From assembly GCA_964398785.1 (NCBI GenBank), contig CAYNNQ010000008.1, forward strand, positions 22,978 through 86,977: DNA of 64,000 bases, read 5' to 3'. Source of the stretch: CAYNNQ01 sp964398785 (GTDB taxonomy: Bacteria; Desulfobacterota; Desulfovibrionia; Desulfovibrionales; Desulfonatronovibrionaceae). Under the pieces are notes generated by a model. It saw only the letters and a list, made by a program, of their open reading frames with translations. It searched no databases and was not told where the DNA came from. Below, one piece after another: positions 52,807 through 61,189 of the stretch. A program made the translations under genes and the position numbers. Within the stretch, counting starts at the first letter, position 1. Each line of letters starts with the position of its first letter.

Positions 52807-54447
52807 ATGAATCTTACTGATTTGCTTTCACCGGCTGAATGGTTGCAATTTGATATGGATTTCTTTGAGCGATCCGGGATGAATGCTTATGCTTTCGACA
52901 TGGTAGGGGACCGCATAGCCGGGCACAAGAAATGGGCCAACCAGCTGTGTCCGGTGATCAAGGGTAATCCGACCAACGCCTCCAATATCTGCGGTCTATC
53001 CCACCAGCACATGTCCGCAATGGCCAAAAAAAAGAAGGAATCCGTGGTGGACGAGTGTGAAGCCGGATTACTCAAAATCTGCGTCCCTGTTTTTGTGCAC
53101 AGTGAGTTTGTGGGGATAGTTGGAGGTTGCGGGCTATTGTCCGAAGAAGGGGATGTGGACGTGGAAATGGTGGAAATGGTCACCGGGATGGATCTCAAGC
53201 TGATAGAGTGGCTTGCTCAGGGGATCCCCCGCTTGTCCCCGGAACAGATAGACGAGCATGTCCGCTACCTTGAACAAAGGGTCAAGGAGTTCAGTGATCG
53301 GGTGAGCAAGCAGCGTCAATCGGTAGAGATAAAGAATTTCCAGCATTTGATAGACGAAGTGCAGAATCCCGGCAAATGTTACCAGTGCGGCGGATGCGTC
53401 GGATTCTGTACGTCCATGAATTACGGTGCCCTGGAGCTGGGGGAAGATTGTTTCCCCAGATTTAAGGATCGGGATAAATGTATAGAATGCGGGATTTGTT
53501 ACATGATCTGTCCCGCTATTGGTCTGCTCGAAGAAGACGTCAAAAGGAAAGTGGGATGGGAAGAACCAATCGGACCGGTAGCCGAGATTACCATGGCCCG
53601 GGCCGCGGACAAGGATATTCTTTCCAGGGGGACTGACGGAGGGGCGCTTACCGCCATTCTTATGCATTTGTTTGAGCAGGGGACGATAGACGGGGGAGTG
53701 GTTACCAAGCAGACTTCTCCCTTCCATCGCAGCCCCAGCCTGGCTACTTCCCGAGAGGAAATACTGGAATCTGCTGGTTCCCATTTTGATCGTTCCCATT
53801 CCGGGGTGATGACCTTATATGAAGAGCCGGAATCCACCTATTCTCCTTCAATGCACGCCTTAAAGCCGGTGGTCCAAAAAGGCCTGGAAAATGTGGCTCT
53901 GGTGGGGACTCCCTGTCAGGTCCACAGCGTGCGCAAGATGGAGACCCTAGGTGTCGTTCCCTCGGATTCCGTTTATTGTACCTTGGGTCTTTTTTGCGGC
54001 GGAAATTTCATATTTGACGAGGTGCGCCGGGAGGAAATGGAACGTATCGGTGATTTCAAATGGGATGAGGTCAAAAAAATCAACCTTAAGGATGATTTTA
54101 TAATCCACCTTGAGAACGGGGAGAAGCGCTATATTCCTTTGGAAAAGATGAAATTCGCCAAGAGGCAAGCTTGTTTCTATTGCGGAGACTATTCCGCCGA
54201 GACAGCGGATATCTCTTTTGGAGGTGTAGGTGCTCCGGATGGGTGGACTCTGGTTATAGCCCGAACTCCGCTGGGATTGCAGATCTTAAACGATGCCCGG
54301 CGCCAAAATGTACTGGAGGAAAAGACGGTTATAGGGGAAAAGAGGGCCGAAACCCGGAAGATAGTGGAACAGCACACCCAAAAGAAGAGAGAGGAAGCTG
54401 AAGCCACAAGACGGGAGGCAGACGCCCAAGAAGAAGTACATGTTTAG
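52807..54447 (+). CDS. PocR-domain and FrhB-family fusion protein
   Basis: 546 residues. The N-terminal domain (about 5-165) is of the PocR sensor type, with Cys48, Cys62, Cys84 and Cys92 and a possible ligand pocket; PocR domains usually sense small molecules. A short coiled coil links it to an FrhB-type part that resembles the preceding gene: 4Fe-4S sites at Cys191/194/197/201 and Cys225/228/231/235, then GTDGGALTAILMHLFE and ALVGTPCQVHSVRKME. The C-terminus is an Arg/Glu-rich helix. The ATG at 52807 has AAGGAGGAGG upstream. A ligand-gated electron transfer protein is a reasonable inference. Confidence 0.85.
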   Translation: MNLTDLLSPAEWLQFDMDFFERSGMNAYAFDMVGDRIAGHKKWANQLCPVIKGNPTNASNICGLSHQHMSAMAKKKKESVVDECEAGLLKICVPVFVHSEFVGIVGGCGLLSEEGDVDVEMVEMVTGMDLKLIEWLAQGIPRLSPEQIDEHVRYLEQRVKEFSDRVSKQRQSVEIKNFQHLIDEVQNPGKCYQCGGCVGFCTSMNYGALELGEDCFPRFKDRDKCIECGICYMICPAIGLLEEDVKRKVGWEEPIGPVAEITMARAADKDILSRGTDGGALTAILMHLFEQGTIDGGVVTKQTSPFHRSPSLATSREEILESAGSHFDRSHSGVMTLYEEPESTYSPSMHALKPVVQKGLENVALVGTPCQVHSVRKMETLGVVPSDSVYCTLGLFCGGNFIFDEVRREEMERIGDFKWDEVKKINLKDDFIIHLENGEKRYIPLEKMKFAKRQACFYCGDYSAETADISFGGVGAPDGWTLVIARTPLGLQILNDARRQNVLEEKTVIGEKRAETRKIVEQHTQKKREEAEATRREADAQEEVHV

Positions 54448-54489
54448 ATTACCGGGAGGTGTACGCAAGAGAAAGGAGAAAAGGTAAAG

Positions 54490-54544
54490 CCCGCGTACCT
54501 TGATGCCCGATTGTCACTTGTGATTCCCCGGCAAGGTACGCGGG
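54490..54544. terminator. Long-stem hairpin between convergent genes
   Basis: CCCGCGTACCTTG (54490-54502) and CAAGGTACGCGGG (54532-54544) form a perfect 13-bp stem with a 29-nt loop. It lies between the end of the PocR-FrhB gene and the end of motE on the opposite strand. A short TTGATTCTT follows on the plus strand, so it probably ends transcription in one or both directions. Confidence 0.7.
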
Positions 54545-54554
54545 TTGATTCTTG

Positions 54555-55202
54555 TCAGTTCTCGAAGGGTATTTGTAATTCGGTAAGCTCTTCAGACAAT
54601 TTGGCGGCTCTGTCCGATTTTACAAAGGAGAGTATCTCCCCGGCCGTACGTCCGCGCATTCCGGCCAAAATCTTGACTGCTATGTCCTGATTTAGAGTCT
54701 CCAGTGCCTGGGCCGCTCTTTTGGGTTGCATGTTGGAATAGACATCGACTAAATGCTTTATTTTTTCGTTCTTCACTGTTTTGGCCTCGTCCAGCATTTT
54801 TTGGATATTGGCCTGCATTTTTTTGAGTTTTTCTATTTTCTTGTCCACTTTTTTTTCCAGGTCCTGGAGGTTTTCCTGCTTTTTTTTCAGCTCTTGCCGC
54901 TTGGCCTGGAGGCGGGCCATCTCCTCGGAAATCGAGGTGTCCTTCTTTTGGTTTTTACTTTCGCCTTTAGTAGCGTTTTTTTCCGCAGCAGCCACGGCCT
55001 TGCGCACAGTGGGCAGATGCAGCGGGGAAAAGTCCGCTCTGTTTTTGGTTGCGGACGGCGGTTGTAGACTCAATGCTCCAAGCAAGGACAATTTTATCAG
55101 CCCCAGGCAGAGAAAGACAAGCAAGACCCTACAGGGTTTTGTTTTGAAAGCGGGCAGTGGCGGTTTCGTCGAATTCTTTTTGTTCTTCTTTTTGCTGCTC
55201 AT
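54555..55202 (-). CDS. MotE-like flagellar motor/chaperone protein
   Basis: 215 residues. An N-terminal membrane segment (about 25-45) is followed by a Lys/Glu-rich coiled coil (about 75-140) and a C-terminal domain of the MgtE-N/MotE type (VDVYSNMQPKRAAQALETLN, then LAGMRGRTAGEIL). MotE is a periplasmic chaperone of the stator protein MotC in some species. It overlaps fliJ by about 70 bp, which ties it to flagella. The ATG at 55202 is preferred to the TTG at 55208. Confidence 0.8.
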   Translation of the reverse strand: MSSKKKNKKNSTKPPLPAFKTKPCRVLLVFLCLGLIKLSLLGALSLQPPSATKNRADFSPLHLPTVRKAVAAAEKNATKGESKNQKKDTSISEEMARLQAKRQELKKKQENLQDLEKKVDKKIEKLKKMQANIQKMLDEAKTVKNEKIKHLVDVYSNMQPKRAAQALETLNQDIAVKILAGMRGRTAGEILSFVKSDRAAKLSEELTELQIPFEN

Positions 55203-55569
55203 AATCAAAGGCCTTTTTCCTGTTATCCTTGAATCTCTCCATTAACTCCCTGTCTTTGCTCCGGTCAACAAGTTCCTGGCGCTGGTTTTCCACCTCGGCT
55301 CTCAGGCGCTCTACCTGCTGCGTGCTTTCCCGGATGTCTGCATCCAGCCGAAAACGATATTGACGCCACAGCCATAGATCTCCTTGGGAGATTGTTTTTT
55401 TGTCCCGGTAATTGTTTTCAAGTTCATGCACTTCCTTTTTTAGACTTTCCAGGTGGAGCTCTGCCTCTTGGAACCGCCGTTGTAAAGCGGCCAGGGCCAT
55501 CTGGGCCTGCTCTTCCTTCTGCTGGCGAAGTTCCAGTATCCTTTGCAGGGAAAAGGTGAATTGGGGCAT
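55129..55569 (-). CDS. fliJ: Flagellar export protein FliJ
   Basis: 146 residues, almost wholly coiled coil, starting MPQFTFSLQRILELRQQKEE, the FliJ hallmark. It works with the FliI ATPase in flagellar type III export. The next gene (motE) overlaps its end. Other flagellar genes (fliI, fliH) are not in this window; fliJ is first in its unit and sits next to a repeat. Confidence 0.87.
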   Translation of the reverse strand: MPQFTFSLQRILELRQQKEEQAQMALAALQRRFQEAELHLESLKKEVHELENNYRDKKTISQGDLWLWRQYRFRLDADIRESTQQVERLRAEVENQRQELVDRSKDRELMERFKDNRKKAFDYEQQKEEQKEFDETATARFQNKTL

Positions 55570-55775
55570 TTGTTATTGCCTTTCAGTTGACAGGAATTTA
55601 TTGTACTTCATTATATCGGGACAATTTTTTGACTCGGCAAGTTGCTGGATTTATTTTGATTGTCCGTATATTGCCCTGTTAGTATACCATATATACAAGA
55701 TATATGCCAGCAGGGTGCATACATCCACTTTGCTGCATGTTCAAGAAGTGATACTTTGCCAAAAAGGATGGATGT

Positions 55776-55925
55776 TTGGGGGCCTCGATGTTGGGTGGGG
55801 ATTTCCTCCGCCTGATCCTTGTGATTACAAGTTTCCGGCGCGGTGTTTTTTGACTCGTTTCCATCCGGAAATGTCTTTTTCCAGAGTAACTGCGAGGGCT
55901 TTCGTAATTATTCGAGCACATATTG
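55776..55925 (+). repeat. Repeat A fragment joined to repeat C copy 2
   Basis: GGATTTCCTCCGCCTGATCC (55799-55818) and GGCGCGGTGTTTTTTG (55837-55852) are the left arm of family A. It breaks off at ACTCGTTTCCATCCGGAAAT (55853-55872), which is the left end of family C, followed by TTTCGTAATTATTCGAGCAC (55900-55919). C seems to have inserted into A. It fills much of the 417-bp gap 55570-55986; no gene is seen there. Confidence 0.6.
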
Positions 55926-55986
55926 GCCGAAAATTTGAATTGCCTGCAAGCCGGCATCTGTTTAAGATAAGCAAAAAGGAGATAAT

Positions 55987-57930
55987 ATGTCCGCCAATAG
56001 GAATGTTTATTTGCAGATAATGTCCATTGAAGAGGCCTTGACCCGTGTATTCGAAGGGATCTCCCGGCAGGGGCTTGTACAAGGGGAAGATGTCCCGGCC
56101 CAGGAAGCCGCCGGGCGGGTAACTGCCGAACCCGTCTGGGCTGAATTTTCCTCTCCAACCTTCCACAGTGCTGCAATGGACGGTGTGGCACTCCGCGCCC
56201 AGTCCACATTTGAAGCCAGAGAAGGGGCGCCTGTAGAACTGGTCCCGGACAGGGATTTTGAGTGGATAAACACAGGCAACCCCATGCCCGAAGGGATGGA
56301 TGCTGTGGTAATGGTGGAGCATGTCCAAAGACTCCCAAACGGAAACATCGCCCTGGAGAAACCGGCTTTCCCCTGGCAGCATGTCCGACGTATCGGGGAG
56401 GATATCGTGGCTTCGGAACTCCTGCTTCCCCAGAATCATGAGATTTCCGCTTATGATGTCGGAGCGCTTCTTACAGGCGGGGTGTGGAAACTGTCGGTAT
56501 GGCAGAAAGTGCGTATTGTTTTTATCCCTACCGGGGATGAGGTCCTGGATTTTCAGGATCAGAAAGTCCCACAGGCCGGTCAGGTTGTGGAGAGCAACTC
56601 CCAGATCTTGGCTACCTTGGCACGGAATTGGGGGTGTGATTTCGAGCGCTTTCCTCCGGTCGGGGATGATCGGGACAGTCTGAGCCAGGCCGTGGATCGG
56701 GCCCTGGACACAGGAGCGCATATCGTTGTTTTGGGTGCGGGATCTTCCGCCGGGAGCCGTGATTATACCCGGGAAGTCTTCCAGGAAAAAGGCCGCGTGC
56801 TGGTGCACGGAATAAAGGCCATGCCGGGCAAGCCGACAATAGTGGGATTGTGCGGGGAAAGGGTCCTTTTCGGAGCACCGGGATATCCGGTCAGTTCGGT
56901 TGTTTCCTTTGAGCGGGTTCTGCGTCCTTTGGTATATTGGCTGCAGCGCCGGATTATGCCGGATTCCCGCCGGGTGGAGGCAGTATTGACTCGCAGGATG
57001 GCCTCACGTCCCGGTATGGAAGAGTACCTCCGGGTATCCTTGGGAAGAGTGGGGAATCGGTATGTGGCCACCCCCCTGCCGCGGGGAGCGGGTATGATAA
57101 CTTCCATGACCAAAGCCCAGGGGATAGTCCGTTTGTCTTCGGATTCGGAAGGGCTGGAAGAGAAGGAAAAAGTGAATGCGGAATTAGTAGTCCCGGAACA
57201 GGATGTCGACAGGACTCTGGTTGTTGTGGGCAGTCACGACAATACCCTGGACATGCTGGCTAATGAGCTCATGGAAGGAGAGATGCCCATCCGTGTTTCC
57301 TCTACTCACGTGGGCAGCCTGGGTGGGCTTATGGCCGTAAAGGAGGGAAATGCCCACATGGCTGGGACCCATCTTTTTGATTCCCTGACCGAGGATTTCA
57401 ATTTTCCCTTTTTGGAGCGCTATCTCCCAGATGCCAGAGTCCGTCTGTTCAATTTGGCTATCCGGCACCAGGGGCTTATGGTCCTTCGGGGGAATCCCAA
57501 GGAAATAACCGCAGTTTCCGATCTTACCCGAGAGGATGTGTCTTTTGTGAATCGGCAGCGGGGGGCGGGCACGCGTATCCTTCTGGATTATCACTTGCAG
57601 AAGAACAATATTTCTGCGCACCAAGTGAAGGGGTACAAGAACGAGGAATATACACATATGGCAGTTGCCGTGAACGTGCTGAGCGGAATTGCCGACTCCG
57701 GGCTGGGCATCTATGCGGCGGCCAAGGCCCTGGATCTCGATTTTGTCCCCCTGGCCCGCGAGAGGTATGATCTGCTTATTCCCGAACAAGAGATGGAGGA
57801 TCCCAAGGTGCAAAATGTACTGGAAATGCTCCAGCAAGAACGTACAAAAAGAATGATAGAAGGGCTCGGTGGATACGAAACCGGGCTGACCGGCCTGGAA
57901 ATGCGTCCCGGCCAGGGGCTGGAAGGATAG
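55987..57930 (+). CDS. MoeA with fused C-terminal periplasmic-binding-like domain
   Basis: 647 residues. The first about 410 residues are MoeA, the molybdenum-insertion enzyme for molybdopterin: FHSAAMDGVALRAQ, NTGNPMPEGMDAVVMVE, FIPTGDEVLDF and GSRDYTREVF. The C-terminal 240 residues (from about 415) are a type-2 periplasmic-binding-like domain of the MoaE/LysR-substrate type, with TLVVVGSHDNTLDMLANELM and VNRQRGAGTRILLDYHLQKN. This pairing is known in Desulfovibrio-like bacteria and may sense molybdate or tungstate. There is no partner gene. Confidence 0.87.
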   Translation: MSANRNVYLQIMSIEEALTRVFEGISRQGLVQGEDVPAQEAAGRVTAEPVWAEFSSPTFHSAAMDGVALRAQSTFEAREGAPVELVPDRDFEWINTGNPMPEGMDAVVMVEHVQRLPNGNIALEKPAFPWQHVRRIGEDIVASELLLPQNHEISAYDVGALLTGGVWKLSVWQKVRIVFIPTGDEVLDFQDQKVPQAGQVVESNSQILATLARNWGCDFERFPPVGDDRDSLSQAVDRALDTGAHIVVLGAGSSAGSRDYTREVFQEKGRVLVHGIKAMPGKPTIVGLCGERVLFGAPGYPVSSVVSFERVLRPLVYWLQRRIMPDSRRVEAVLTRRMASRPGMEEYLRVSLGRVGNRYVATPLPRGAGMITSMTKAQGIVRLSSDSEGLEEKEKVNAELVVPEQDVDRTLVVVGSHDNTLDMLANELMEGEMPIRVSSTHVGSLGGLMAVKEGNAHMAGTHLFDSLTEDFNFPFLERYLPDARVRLFNLAIRHQGLMVLRGNPKEITAVSDLTREDVSFVNRQRGAGTRILLDYHLQKNNISAHQVKGYKNEEYTHMAVAVNVLSGIADSGLGIYAAAKALDLDFVPLARERYDLLIPEQEMEDPKVQNVLEMLQQERTKRMIEGLGGYETGLTGLEMRPGQGLEG

Positions 57931-57980
57931 GGGGATTTTGGGGGGAGTCTCCGGATTCTTGCCGTACCGCGGGGAGAGGG

Positions 57981-58709
57981 TTAGAGAACAGTACCTAAAA
58001 GCGCACTCAGTTGTCCGGCGATAATTCCCGCGCCCAGAAAATCCCCGTTCAGACCATTTTGAATACGGGCCTCACGGTGCAGCTTATACAAAAAAGGGGC
58101 AAGGATTACTGCACTCAAGAAAACGGCCCTGGGATGGACAAGGACTATTCCGCCCACCAGGGCGGCGGCCAGCGAGAGAAGGAGTGTCTTGCGATCTGCT
58201 CCGGCTAGAAAGGATTGTCCCAGGCCAGGGCGTTTTAGCTTTCTCCCCGCATAAGCTTGGATGACCGGAGCCAGTCGCCCCAGGAGCATGGCCCAGATAA
58301 CCGCCGCTGCCGTGGGGCCTATTGCGGATAAGAGGAGTATTTCCCCGCTGATGCCCAGGACAATGGCCAATACTCCGAATACGCCTGTGCGGCTGTCTTT
58401 GAGCACCTGCCAGAAATTTTCTCCCCGGGCGTTACTCCCCCAGCCGTCCCATAAATCCGCCCACCCGTCCCAGTGCAGCCCCCGAGTGATATATATCTCC
58501 AGCATGACCACGATCCAGCCCAGTACAGTTGCCGGTGTATCCGCAGGGAATATCCATACCGGAAGACTGAGAACAGTGCCCAGGACAAGTCCGCAGGGAA
58601 GGAACCAGGGGAGGATGGCGGAGAGTTCGGTGTCTTCCCGCACCGGAGCGGGTGCGATCCGGCTCAGAAAGGATAAACAGAGATGAAAGCTGCGGAGATG
58701 CTTATTCAT
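57981..58709 (-). CDS. cobS: Adenosylcobinamide-GDP ribazoletransferase (cobalamin synthase)
   Basis: 242 residues with several membrane segments. It joins adenosylcobinamide-GDP to alpha-ribazole in the last step of vitamin B12 assembly. The family motif TRGLHWDGWADLWDGWG, with DSRTGVFGV downstream, is diagnostic. The frame is open 79 codons further upstream across repeat A, whose translation is not CobS-like; I use the ATG at 58709 (a second ATG at 58724 is possible). No other cob gene is nearby. Confidence 0.9.
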   Translation of the reverse strand: MNKHLRSFHLCLSFLSRIAPAPVREDTELSAILPWFLPCGLVLGTVLSLPVWIFPADTPATVLGWIVVMLEIYITRGLHWDGWADLWDGWGSNARGENFWQVLKDSRTGVFGVLAIVLGISGEILLLSAIGPTAAAVIWAMLLGRLAPVIQAYAGRKLKRPGLGQSFLAGADRKTLLLSLAAALVGGIVLVHPRAVFLSAVILAPFLYKLHREARIQNGLNGDFLGAGIIAGQLSALLGTVL

Positions 58710-58734
58710 TTTGTTCCAAGACATACCAAATGTA

Positions 58735-58974
58735 TTTAGGGTCCTTGACGTTTGATGTGGATTTTCTCTGCCTGACCTTTTTGGATGCCAAACTACCGGC
58801 GCGGTGTTTTCCAGGCCCCGCCAAAGGAGGATGCTTGCCCCCTCCCGGCACCCAAATTGAAATTTGGGTGCCGGACCAAGAAATCGCGCGGGGCTCCCAT
58901 TAAAAGCATCCAAAAAGATCAGGAGGAGAAAAAATAAAAAATCCACACGCTGTGTGGGAGAGCCAGGATTTTTT
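58735..58974 (+). repeat. Repeat A copy 4 (full length, best-preserved)
   Basis: Starts GGGTCCTTGACGTTTGATGT, then GGATTTTCTCTGCCTGACCT. The centre holds a perfect inner hairpin, CCGGCACCCAAATT with its complement (about 58845-58875). The right arm has GCATCCAAAAAGATCAGGAG (58910-58929), then AAAAAATCCACACGCTGTGT and GGGAGAGCCAGGATTTTTT. It lies upstream of cobS and overlaps nothing coding. Both terminal arms together make a long imperfect palindrome. Confidence 0.85.
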
Positions 58975-58988
58975 GGGGGGTGGCAAAC

Positions 58989-59810
58989 TCATGCATCTCC
59001 ATGCAATGTCGAGGAAGCGTTATTTTCCCCCAGTTTGATTTTTATTTCCTCTCCGGGGCCTACCTGTAGTTTGCTGGCAGCGCTTGCCCTGTCCATGGCC
59101 AGTTCCAGGTACCCCTGACTTCCGGTCAAAATGCCCAGTTCTCCAGGATAAAGCCCTGCGTATGCATAAACGGGACGCAAGGGGTGCCCGGCTAGGTAAC
59201 CTTGGCAGTGGTCCAGCATGTCTTTTTCCGGTCCGGAAACTTCCAGATTGAGGATTATGTTCCCGAAGCGGTCTACATGGAGGATCAGACACTCCAGATA
59301 CCCCTCCAGAGTTCTGGGCGAAATACGGGGATCGGTTTCTATCTCTTCCGTACTTTTGGGGCTGCCCAGCGATAAAGGGTCTTCCCCGCCTGCCAAGGCG
59401 GCGGCAACAGGAGCAAATACGTCCCGGCCATGGAATGTGCGGCTGCTGCCTTCTTCTACCGGTAGGGCAAAGCATTCTTCCGCGGGGTGGTGACAAAGGG
59501 CCAGGGAGATCAGGCCATTGTCCGGGGCCAAAACCCAGCGGTTTTGGATCCGGACAAGGATTATATCCCTGGGAGTGCCTACGCCCGGATCCACTACACA
59601 GACGAAGACGCTTCCCCGCGGCACGCACGGAAGGCTTGTATCCAGGAAAAAGCCGGCTTGGCGAATGTTGAATGGCTCTATGCAATGGGTCAGATCCACA
59701 ACCTGGGCCTGGAGAAAATGTTTCAATACGGCGGCTTTCAACTGACCAGCATAGACGTCCGCAAGCCCGAAATCGGTAAGCAGGAATATGGGCGGAAGCT
59801 GTCTTGGCAT
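58989..59810 (-). CDS. S-adenosylmethionine hydrolase-type protein (SAM hydroxide adenosyltransferase family)
   Basis: 273 residues of the DUF62 family, which splits S-adenosylmethionine to adenosine and methionine. Motifs are LLTDFGLADVYAGQLK (9-24), VVDPGVGTPRDI (about 71-82), FHGRDVFAPVAAALA (about 126-140) and HVDRFGNIILNLE. The halogenase-type residues are not evident, so hydrolase is likelier than a fluorinase or chlorinase. The physiological role is not well defined in the family. It lies just past repeat A copy 4. Confidence 0.85.
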   Translation of the reverse strand: MPRQLPPIFLLTDFGLADVYAGQLKAAVLKHFLQAQVVDLTHCIEPFNIRQAGFFLDTSLPCVPRGSVFVCVVDPGVGTPRDIILVRIQNRWVLAPDNGLISLALCHHPAEECFALPVEEGSSRTFHGRDVFAPVAAALAGGEDPLSLGSPKSTEEIETDPRISPRTLEGYLECLILHVDRFGNIILNLEVSGPEKDMLDHCQGYLAGHPLRPVYAYAGLYPGELGILTGSQGYLELAMDRASAASKLQVGPGEEIKIKLGENNASSTLHGDA

Positions 59811-59884
59811 TAGGAATGCCTATTCCATATATACCGCGGGCGTCAACAGATAAGGAAATTGGTTTTTGGCCGCAATCCAAAACG

Positions 59885-60010
59885 GATTTTGGGTCCTCGG
59901 TTTGCTGTGGATCCCCTTTTTTTTGGCGGGACCAAGAAAACTCGCAGGCCCTTCGTTAAAAGCATCCAAAAAGATCAGGGGAGAAAATATAAAAAATCCA
60001 CATGTTACAT
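59885..60010 (+). repeat. Repeat A copy 5 (internal deletion)
   Basis: Left part TTTTGGGTCCTCGGTTTGCT, then GTGGATCCCC, joins a near-intact right arm ACCAAGAAAACTCGCAGGCC and GTTAAAAGCATCCAAAAAGA then TCAGGGGAGAAAATATAAAA, ATCCACATG. The middle with the inner hairpin is missing. It lies in the 509-bp gap 59811-60319 together with repeat B copy 4; no gene is seen there apart from repeat-derived frames. Confidence 0.72.
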
Positions 60011-60135
60011 TTTTTCGGGGGGAATTTTGAGGGAGACATTTTCTCGACAACCCTGTAGGGAGTGTTTATTATTAAAGGTTGCCCGGGCTTGAGGAAAGCA
60101 GCCCTTTTGCATGAGAAAAAAGCTTACACTCCTGA

Positions 60136-60264
60136 GGCATCTGCAAAAAGTCGAATGAAGGAGTTAGACGCACAGCTTAAGCTCTGTAAGTCTTTAATTT
60201 TTCTAAAAACTTTCAACTTAAAACTTAACACTGCCTGCAAAAATTTATTTTTTGCAAGCGTATC
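60136..60264 (+). repeat. Repeat B copy 4
   Basis: Begins GCATCTGCAAAAAGTCGAAT and ends GCCTGCAAAAATTTATTTTT then TGCAAGCGTATC. The core CTTTCAACTTAAAACTTAAC is as in other copies. ACTCCTGA on the left (60128-60135) and ATTCCTGA on the right (60265-60272) are near-identical direct repeats, consistent with a target-site duplication with one base changed. It is upstream of the DUF2156 gene and creates an in-frame extension. Confidence 0.85.
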
Positions 60265-60319
60265 ATTCCTGACGCTGTTTTGTTTTACAAGGGCCGCAGT
60301 GCAGGATGAGGAGGATATT

Positions 60320-61189
60320 ATGGATTTTGAGCCTATTGCCCTGGAAAGACAGGATGAATATCTATCTCTTCTTAGGATCTCCGGGACCAATGCATCGGAT
60401 TACAGTTTCGCCAATCTGTGGGGGTGGGCAGAAGAGTATGGTCTGATGTGGGCTTTTGACCCGGACAGGGAATTGGTTTGGCTGCAACAGACCAAACCCT
60501 GGCAGGTATACTGGGCACCGATAGGTAGGTGGGAACAGGACTGGACGGATCTGTGTACTTACTTTGGTCCTGGTACGCGTTTTACCCGGGTTCCAGACCA
60601 ACTGGCCACAATATGGGAGAAACAGCTAGAGGGAGCGGAAATAGAAGAGGCCCGGGAGCATTGGGATTATATCTATCCGGTCCAGCAGCTTATAGAACTC
60701 AAAGGGAATAAGCTGCACAAGAAAAAGAATCTGCTCAATCAGTTCTTGCGCAACAATGATTTTCAATACGTGGATCTTACCCCGGGACTCATCGAGGATG
60801 CCCTGACTTTGCAGTCCGAATGGTGTTTATGGAAGGAGTGCGAGGATTCCGAGTCCCTGGAGGCCGAAAACGGGGTTATAGTCCGTGTTTTTCACGATTG
60901 GGAATACATCCGGGGCCTGTTTGGAGCCGGATTGCTCATAGAGGGGCATATGATCGCCTATACGGTGGCTGAAAGGCTGAGTCCGGACACTGTGGTGGTC
61001 CATTTTGAAAAGGGGTGCCCGCAATACAAGGGCGTCTATCAGGCCATGAACCAGCTTTTTGTCCGCAATACGGCGTATATGTATGAATGGGTTAATCGGG
61101 AGCAGGATCTTGGGGACCCAGGCTTGCGCAAGGCCAAGTCTTCCTATCTGCCCCAGGAATTTTCCCGTAAATACGAAGTGCGCTTTTAG
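60320..61189 (+). CDS. DUF2156 (phosphatidylglycerol lysyltransferase C-terminal-like) protein
   Basis: 289 residues of the DUF2156 family, a GNAT-like fold related to the aminoacyl-transfer domain of MprF. There is no membrane part, so it is soluble; whether it modifies lipid or another target is unknown. Motifs are NLWGWAEEYGLMWAFD, HKKKNLLNQFLRNN and AMNQLFVRNTAYMYEWVNRE. I use the ATG at 60320, which has GAGGAGG 7 bp upstream; the frame is open for 86 more codons but these are translated from repeat B and are not part of the protein. Confidence 0.85.
   Translation: MDFEPIALERQDEYLSLLRISGTNASDYSFANLWGWAEEYGLMWAFDPDRELVWLQQTKPWQVYWAPIGRWEQDWTDLCTYFGPGTRFTRVPDQLATIWEKQLEGAEIEEAREHWDYIYPVQQLIELKGNKLHKKKNLLNQFLRNNDFQYVDLTPGLIEDALTLQSEWCLWKECEDSESLEAENGVIVRVFHDWEYIRGLFGAGLLIEGHMIAYTVAERLSPDTVVVHFEKGCPQYKGVYQAMNQLFVRNTAYMYEWVNREQDLGDPGLRKAKSSYLPQEFSRKYEVRF

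Noticed and set aside
58710..58946. 79-codon upstream extension of cobS
   Set aside because: It is translated from repeat A (palindromic element), and CobS begins at the first conserved segment after 58709.
60062..60319. 86-codon upstream extension of the DUF2156 gene
   Set aside because: It is translated from repeat B; the ATG at 60320 has a GAGGAGG site and starts the family domain.
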